A DNA stretch of 43,046 nucleotides, taken from contig DDIK01000083.1 of assembly GCA_002338505.1 (NCBI GenBank), forward strand, positions 1 through 43,046. The letters run 5' to 3'. Positions 42,536 to 43,046 of this stretch are shown here, one piece after another. The position numbers were made by a program, and so were the translations under genes. The notes below the pieces were generated by a model that was not told the DNA's origin, ran no database searches, and saw nothing but the letters and a program-made list of their open reading frames with translations. How positions within the stretch are numbered: position 1 is the first letter of the stretch; each line of letters begins with the position of its first letter. This DNA comes from Bacteriovorax sp. UBA1852. Its GTDB lineage: Bacteria > Bdellovibrionota > Bacteriovoracia > Bacteriovoracales > Bacteriovoracaceae.

Positions 42536-42729
42536 GTTCCTCCTATGTTTTGTTACACATACAATACCAGAAAATACACACTGCTCAACAACCAAGACAC
42601 ACTCAGCAAAATCAATACCTTACGAATGGTCACAAATTGCATATCTGCCAACTTTATATGTCGTTGAAACATAATTACCTAAATTTACATCTGAGTAACA
42701 ATTACCTATTCTTAAAGAAAGGATATTTT

Positions 42730-43046
42730 ATGAATAGAAATGGCTTCTCTCTCGTTCAAGTAATGGTAGTTGCAGGCATCATGGGCGGCCTCAGCCTGGT
42801 GATGATGAAGACAATTGACAATCTCAACTCAGGCTCTCGCCATATCAACACCTTTGAAGAGGAATTAGAATTTAAAAGGCAAGTAAATCAACTTATTTCT
42901 GATCCTGATATATGTCGAATAAGCTTAGCGGGAGAGGGCCCTCCGGGTAGTCCGATAAATCCCATCACCTTTTCTAAAGTTAATACTAATGAAATCAATA
43001 AAAATAAAGGCGTTGATGTTGAACTCTTTACACCGGATGAAGAACT
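42730..43046 (+). CDS. Type IV pilin-like (prepilin N-terminus) protein, truncated by window end
   Basis: The first about 105 residues are present and the gene runs off the window. MNRNG|FSLVQVMVVAGIMGGLSLVMM has a short basic leader ending in Gly, then Phe+1 and a hydrophobic helix as in class III/type IV prepilins cleaved and methylated by PilD. The normally conserved Glu+5 is Gln here. After the helix, the region (EEELEFKRQVNQLISDP) resembles minor-pilin or pseudopilin globular starts, with one Cys near 63. An AAAGAAAGGA ribosome site lies 6-7 bases before the ATG. It may be a minor pilin or a type II secretion/Tad-like pseudopilin. The neighbours to the right are unseen. Confidence 0.8.
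   Translation, partial: MNRNGFSLVQVMVVAGIMGGLSLVMMKTIDNLNSGSRHINTFEEELEFKRQVNQLISDPDICRISLAGEGPPGSPINPITFSKVNTNEINKNKGVDVELFTPDEE

Noticed and set aside
42263..42595. Toxin of a toxin-antitoxin pair
   Set aside because: The fold similarity is weak and no antitoxin gene lies beside it.
1..43046. CRISPR arrays, insertion sequences, integrases, rRNA or tRNA genes
   Set aside because: No spaced direct repeats, transposase or integrase frames, or RNA gene hallmarks were seen on either strand.

Overview
The window is AT-rich and densely packed. Genes abut or overlap by a few bases, and convergent pairs touch end to end. I infer a marine Bdellovibrio-like bacterium, most likely Halobacteriovorax/Bacteriovoracaceae. 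The reasons are the low GC, TrmFO together with a GlnRS/GluRS pair, many phosphorelay proteins without DNA-binding outputs, and a wealth of lipoproteins and secreted Cys- or Arg-rich proteins. This is inference from gene content; no rRNA or tRNA is present to confirm it.

Layout. 1-5.5 kb: an unknown protein with hydrophobic N-terminus, then a minus-strand operon trmFO - EamA transporter - UDP-glucuronate decarboxylase-like SDR - GT-B-like glycosyltransferase. 5.5-7.9 kb: glutamine-dependent NAD+ synthetase followed immediately by a lysine-rich histone-H1-like protein. 8.0-16.1 kb: a signalling island. It holds a lone CheY-like regulator, a minus-strand operon (REC-REC-histidine kinase, REC, HPt-REC-REC), and a divergent plus-strand operon (HPt, two paralogous REC + PilZ-like proteins, an APC permease fused to two UspA-like domains, and a short LOV protein with the complete photoactive signature). 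16.1-20.5 kb: a tight glnS-gltX-tyrS operon. 20.6-26.1 kb: an overlapping chain porin - FMN-binding protein - four-helix His-rich membrane protein, preceded by an orphan RND pump. 26.2-34.1 kb: a 2,538-residue GLUG-repeat surface lipoprotein and a small Cys-rich lipoprotein. 34.3-35.6 kb: a secreted protein with a Cys/Arg/Pro-Gly repeat domain. 35.8-39.2 kb: HPt-REC, membrane histidine kinase and NPP-type phosphodiesterase lipoprotein. 39.2-43.0 kb: secreted unknowns, an Arg/Asn/Ser/Tyr-rich secreted repeat protein with a textbook terminator, a small unknown protein, and the truncated start of a type IV pilin-like protein.

How the genes may work together. The 8-16 kb island has the parts of a branched phosphorelay (one kinase, two HPt domains, about nine receivers including degenerate ones) but no DNA-binding output. 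Its outputs are REC domains, PilZ-like barrels and a transporter, with a LOV photosensor as last gene of the plus-strand operon. A light- or flavin-state-responsive phosphorelay is the most interesting candidate system here. A second notable feature is an intrinsic terminator hairpin lying inside the 5' part of the FMN-binding gene, within a chain of overlapping genes; this could make downstream expression depend on translation. No CRISPR array, IS element, phage or integrase was seen, and no gap between genes exceeds 300 bases.
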